Part shown: piece by piece, positions 59,489 through 64,000 of the stretch | Layout of the letters: each line of letters opens with the position of its first letter | Numbering within the stretch: the first letter of the stretch is position 1 | Source of the DNA: Mucor racemosus | Lineage: Eukaryota > Mucoromycota > Mucoromycetes > Mucorales > Mucoraceae | Assembly: GCA_027405735.1 (NCBI GenBank) | Contig: JAPEHQ010000014.1 | Location: 744,001 to 808,000 of the forward strand | Direction of reading: 5' to 3' | DNA length: 64,000 bases | The notes under the pieces: model-generated | What the model was told of the DNA's origin: nothing | The model's database searches: none | Seen by the model: the letters and a program-made list of their open reading frames with translations, nothing else | Position numbers and translations under genes: made by a program

Positions 59489-60667
59489 ATGGTTTATACT
59501 TCTTTTCAAGATCAACAAATGAAAGCTCGTAAAAGATCATTAACTCGTTGTGTCGAATGTCAATCTTCGTTTAGACCTCATCTTTGGGGACGTGAAAGCG
59601 GTAAAGGTCCTGTATGCGATCATTGTTCCAATGGCGGTAAGGATTATAATCAACAAGAAGATTTAATGCCTTGTGTGGAAAAAGAAATGTTGATGGATTT
59701 GGCCAATAACAATAAAAATGATGAAAATATCATTTGTGCAAATTGTCAGGCAACAACAACTCCTCTTTGGCGTAGAGATGCAACTGGAAAGACAATTTGT
59801 AACGCATGTGGTTTATACTACAAGTTGCATCACGTTCATAGACCTGCTACTATGATGCGTACAGTTATTAAAAGAAGAAAACGTTGTCCTTCATCCGATA
59901 AACAACATCCTCAGCAAAAATATCAAAAATTAGATGATGAGAAGAAATCTTTATCATCACCAACATTTAAACATAATTATACTTCATCGCCACCAACAAA
60001 ACAACTTCTTCCTCCTCCTTCATCCTCTTCTTCGGTTCCTGCTGCTGTTGCACGTAAAATGAGCTTTGATGATAATTGTAGTACTGGTAGTAGTAGCGGT
60101 AGTAGCAATAGTAGTATTGGTGGCGGTAGACATAGTCCTGATTTGATTATATATCCTGAAGATAATAATACAAAGGTAATGGTATGGCCTCATCATAAAT
60201 TGGATGAACATACTCGTTTTACATTACCTCCTATCCACACATATTATAAACAACCATCACATTGTACAAAACATGATTCATTACATTCTCAACGTCAAGA
60301 ACTTCAAAGAGAAGTAACTCGCTTATCACAACTCTTATCAAACACAGTCGCTAAATTATCCGACATTGACTCTGCCATTGCTAATCCACAACAAAATCAT
60401 CATTATCATCATCATCACCATAATCAACATTGTACTTGTTCTTCTTCTTCTTCTTCTACTACTACTACTACTATTACCACTTCTTCTTCTCCTACTCTTC
60501 CTTCATTACCATCATCCTCATCAAGTATAAGCAGTAATTCATCAGAATCAGATTATGATTCAAATTTACTACAAGAGCAGCAAGTGGCAAGATCTCTCTT
60601 ATCATTGGCATCAACAAATACAACTGCTGGAACCCGTCTTCCTCCGATCTCATTGGTTAACCACTAA
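59489..60667 (+). CDS. GATA-type zinc finger transcription factor
   Basis: Single-exon gene of 392 residues. A canonical GATA finger (Cys83-x2-Cys86-x17-Cys104-x2-Cys107, with TTTPLWRRD and NACGLYYKLHHV) is followed by the basic tail RPATMMRTVIKRRKR, which is of the SreA/Sre1/Fep1 iron-regulator type. A second, degenerate finger lies at the N terminus (Cys21-x2-Cys24-x18-Cys43-x2-Cys46), keeping the cysteines and a RPHLWGRES loop but not the NACG helix. Siderophore regulators have two fingers with a Cys-rich region between; that region is essentially missing here. A leucine-rich coiled coil (about 270-300) and His, Ser and Thr runs follow. Control of iron uptake is a hypothesis. Confidence 0.9.
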   Translation: MVYTSFQDQQMKARKRSLTRCVECQSSFRPHLWGRESGKGPVCDHCSNGGKDYNQQEDLMPCVEKEMLMDLANNNKNDENIICANCQATTTPLWRRDATGKTICNACGLYYKLHHVHRPATMMRTVIKRRKRCPSSDKQHPQQKYQKLDDEKKSLSSPTFKHNYTSSPPTKQLLPPPSSSSSVPAAVARKMSFDDNCSTGSSSGSSNSSIGGGRHSPDLIIYPEDNNTKVMVWPHHKLDEHTRFTLPPIHTYYKQPSHCTKHDSLHSQRQELQREVTRLSQLLSNTVAKLSDIDSAIANPQQNHHYHHHHHNQHCTCSSSSSSTTTTTITTSSSPTLPSLPSSSSSISSNSSESDYDSNLLQEQQVARSLLSLASTNTTAGTRLPPISLVNH

Positions 60668-62499
60668 ATTATATCTCATACCCACCTTTTATGGCTCTTA
60701 AATATTGCCTTTTAATCTAATTACATATCTCAACCCTACTGTACATTTTTATTTTTATATGAGAACTATGCCCTACCCCACTCTCTCTTTGTTCTAAAGC
60801 CATGATAATTTACTATACTTTTTTTTAATAATTAAATTTAATAAATAAACCCGCCATTATTTTCAAAACAGATGATCTGCTTATCTTTTTCTTGATTGTA
60901 ATACATTACGTTTAAGTCAAATGTTTACGTGTGTGTATGTACGTGTGTGTGTGTGTGTGTGTGTGTGTATTAATCAGAAACATATCCATATTAGGAAAAA
61001 ATTCTATATAAGGATTCAAAATATAGATCAAATAGTATATTATTCATGTTTGCTAAAAATTACCACGCTAAAGAAAAATTATATCACTTCAAATATGGAT
61101 ATAGAAAAATAGCATGCGTGGGACAAAAAGAACCTTCCCCATCTTTTTTCGAACTTCAAATCATGCATAATTGTTTGGATTATTCGGTTTTTTTGTTGGT
61201 CAAACCACAACAGCAACAACACAGTGTTTGATCTGATCATGAACTCGGAATTCAACCTCCGGTGATTGTACACAGTATTTCCAAAGAGTTCTTTCACAAG
61301 TAAGCAAGCGTGCTATGTAGTGCTTTCTTTTGTAAACATATTTGATGTATATTTAAGATTTTATTCCTAGTTTTTTATTTTTATTTTTATTTTTCAAAAT
61401 ACAGCGAAAAGAATGCCATTTAATGCCGTTTCACAGCAATATTGGCGGCACAATTAAAACTATCTTCCTAAACCAGAGAAAAATGTATACAATGATTTCA
61501 GGTAATCTCATAAACTTTTAATATCTATTCAAATTGCATCTAATTGAAAATGTTTATAGACATTTTATCTAATACCAGGTATTATTAATGCTGAAATTCG
61601 ATTTCAGGACTCTTTTTTTCAGAATTTGAATGAGAGAAAGTTTCAATACTAACGCTCACAAGCATTATAGTAGCACCTGCATTGTATTGGATTGCTTTTT
61701 TATTATCTAAAATCTTCATATTCTGGGTAAATCGTACTTTTTTATCCTGAAAAATTACCCCTGAGCGGAGCTTATATGTCAAATTAGTTCCGCATCTGGC
61801 AATTATTTTGAATTCCGCAATTTGTTTGATGGTTCGATTTAGAGGATTTTTTTTAATGCGATTTTCTATCAATAAAGATTGTTGATAAATACATGTGCCG
61901 AATTACGACCAATGCATAGTATTTAAAGTTTTCTTTACCAGTGTTTAAATGTTAAATACAATCGAATAAAGTATTTATTTGGAATATTTTATAAATTTAA
62001 ACTGCATTTATCATCTTTTTATAGTTAAAAACTATCAGTGCGTTGTCAAAATGGCATAGTTTACTAATTCAATTACTTGAGGTATAAATATCTTTCATTC
62101 AGCTATCAAAAACTCTTTATTGATTAACGGAAAATGATCGGATCATTAATTATGCGGATCACCAAATTTATGATTATAGTATATTTTCATCTTGTAGATC
62201 AACAAATGCATTGTTTTTAATAATATATGCTCAATTGTACGACTCACAAGAATCATTGAAACTGAATATAGCTATTTTTCATTTAATATAGAACTAAGGT
62301 TCCCCGGTATCAGACTGAGCAAATTTTCATGGAAGAAAAGTTAATGGTTGATTTGTCTGATACCCTCCTCGCATCACAAATTATAGCTTAATACAAAACA
62401 AAGAAAATGAGTTTTTTATACAAAAAAATATACACTTGTATGGGCGTTTTTAATTTTATTTTACTCTAACGAACTATTTATAATATTTAAAATTTTCAA
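60668..62499. other. 1.8-kb spacer
   Basis: AATAAA at about 60840 probably ends the GATA transcript; a (TG)n run lies at 60938-60968. A minus-strand frame 61585-61872 (95 codons) is the only possible coding piece and resembles nothing known to me. A short imperfect inverted repeat around GGTATCAGAC lies at 62308-62370. Confidence 0.4.
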
Positions 62500-63940
62500 T
62501 TACTTCTTCTCATCATAGGCTTGCTCATGAACCTTTTGGGCACGACCAGAAGGATCAGAAGGACAACCCCAGTCAGCACGAGGAATCCATCTCACAACAG
62601 AAGCAGTACAAGCAGGTTGAGGGAACCATTGTTCAAACATAACACGGTACATGTAAGCTTCCTTAGTATCAGGAGTATCCTTGGACCATCTTGAGCTAGC
62701 TTGAGCTAATTCTTCAGAAGAAACCTTGTTTTCACTTACAGCCTTCAAACTGTCAATCCAACTATAACCAACACCATCAGAGAATTGTTCCTTTTGTCTC
62801 CACAAAATGTTTTCAGGCAAGTAAGGCTTAGCACTGGGATCATCAGAGGTATCAAAGGCCTTACGAATAATGTATTTCTCCATGCGACCCTCAGCCTTGT
62901 TGGGACGCTTCTCCTCGGGTGCAATGTTCATGGCAACTTCCAAGAACTCCTTATCCAAGAAAGGAACACGAGCTTCTAAACCCCAAGCCATGGTAGACTT
63001 GTTGGCACGAAGACAATCGGCAGTGTGCAAGTTCTTGACACGATCAACACATTCGGAATGGAAAGAAGCGGCATCAGGAGCTTGATGGAAGTAAAGATAA
63101 CCACCAAAGACTTCATCGGAACCTTCACCAGACAAAACCATCTTGACACCCATAGCCTTAATCTTACGAGACAAGAGGTACATGGGAGTAGAGGCACGAA
63201 TGGTTGTGACATCGTAGGTTTCGAGATGGAAAATTACATCACTGACAGCATCCAAAGCTTCTTGGATGGTGAATGTGTATTCGTGATGGATTGTATTGAG
63301 ATACTTGGCAACCTCTCTGGCAGCAAGTAAATCAGGAGAGCCGGGAAGACCAACAGAGAAAGAATGAACACCAGGCCAGCACTTGGGACCACCTAAACAA
63401 ATTAATTGTTAGATAAAATACTAATTCCTCCATCAATAAATACTTACTCTCATCAAAGTTATCATCATCGTTATCACCATTGCCTTGAGCAATCTTTTCA
63501 GCTTCACGGGCGGCGATAGCAGCAATCAAACTAGAATCAAGACCACCACTCAACAAGACACCATAAGGTACTTCAGCCATCAATCTCTTGCGAACAGCCT
63601 TTTCAAGGGATTCTCTCAAAACCTTATAATCGACAGGGTTAGAGGGAATCTTGTTACCATCCCACCAAGTAGGGTTGAACCAACGAGTGGTTTCTTGAGT
63701 TTCGGAATCGTAAACATGACCGGGAGGGAAAGCCAAGATCTTGTCACATTCTTCATTAAGACTCTTGAGTTCAGAAGAAAAGTAGACAGTTTCGGGCATC
63801 TTGGAGTTCCAACCGTAGTAAAGAGTGGTAATACCAATAGCATCACGAGCAGCAATGACACGGTTACGCTTGACATCCAAAAGAACAAAAGAGAACATAC
63901 CGTCTAAATGGTTGACGAGATCAGTTCCCATTTCATCGTA
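62500..63940 (-). CDS. Asparagine synthetase (glutamine-hydrolysing), 5' end beyond window
   Basis: Makes asparagine from aspartate, glutamine and ATP in the cytosol. Two exons are visible (63448-63940 and 62500-63392, intron 63393-63447); an acceptor AG at 63941-63942 shows the upstream exon lies outside the window. The visible part starts in the amidotransferase domain ([38 protein letters not shown]). The synthetase domain has the ATP pyrophosphatase loop [12 protein letters not shown], the [12 protein letters not shown] and [14 protein letters not shown] motifs, and [13 protein letters not shown]. The catalytic N-terminal Cys is not in the window. The C-terminal [18 protein letters not shown] is typical of fungal Asn1/Asn2. 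Confidence 0.96.
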
Positions 63941-64000
63941 CTATTTAACAAAAAAAGAGTTAATATATTGTAAATCATAGCAATTTTCTCTCTTTCTCTT

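Noticed and set aside
61585..61872. 95-codon minus-strand frame as a gene
   Set aside because: No recognisable motif, no neighbouring exon with splice signals and A+T-rich composition; kept only as a remark in the spacer entry.

Overview
The window is eukaryotic and most likely from a mucoralean (Mucoromycota) fungus. Protein-coding genes carry many short introns (about 45-80 nt, GT-AG with pyrimidine-rich ends). Base composition is very A+T rich outside exons, and the proteins are fungal in type (GATA factor, Uds1-like coiled coil, Pex12, Bet3, Sec21, a beta-tubulin with an early mini-exon). The order assignment is inference; I cannot name the species.

The layout alternates compact gene islands with repeat-rich spacers. 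Gene islands: 6.1-12.7 kb (TCD1-like tRNA t6A dehydratase, divergent from SEC21 gamma-COP, convergent with PEX12); 15.3-17.0 kb (beta-tubulin); 29.9-32.2 kb (methylcrotonyl-CoA carboxylase beta chain); 33.4-38.2 kb (PET191/COA5-like, BET3, a VC0807-like membrane protein, a serine carboxypeptidase); 52.2-60.7 kb (THG1, NOP10, INTS9-like, Uds1-like coiled coil, GATA factor); 62.5 kb to the right edge (asparagine synthetase, 5' end outside the window). These are housekeeping genes (trafficking, tRNA maturation, mitochondrial and amino-acid metabolism, peroxisome import, snRNA processing, transcription) and form no pathway cluster. Their exon models were checked by hand and keep frame throughout.

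The spacers (0-6, 17-30, 38-52 kb) hold layered repeats. The best resolved is a complete hAT transposon (40060-44867) with an 8-bp target duplication, terminal inverted repeats, subterminal motif arrays and a nine-exon, apparently unbroken 879-residue transposase. Its 5' region has been hit by an LTR-like element, which in turn carries another LTR. Also present are two solo LTRs with perfect 5-bp duplications, a decayed Tc1/mariner element inserted in another repeat, tiny hAT-type MITEs, an LTR fragment 10 bp upstream of a tRNA-Leu gene, two scrambled fragments of the 5' end of 18S rRNA, and three to four copies of an unclassified A+T-rich repeat (family A). Remnants of protein genes, including a dynein intermediate-chain-like piece, lie among them.

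Most notable for a second look: the possibly active hAT element, the permuted 18S rRNA fragments, family A with its recurring small reading frame, beta-tubulin residues Tyr167/Ala198 (known benzimidazole-resistance states), and unrecognised spliced gene remnants at 17.4-18.0 and 28.1-28.9 kb.
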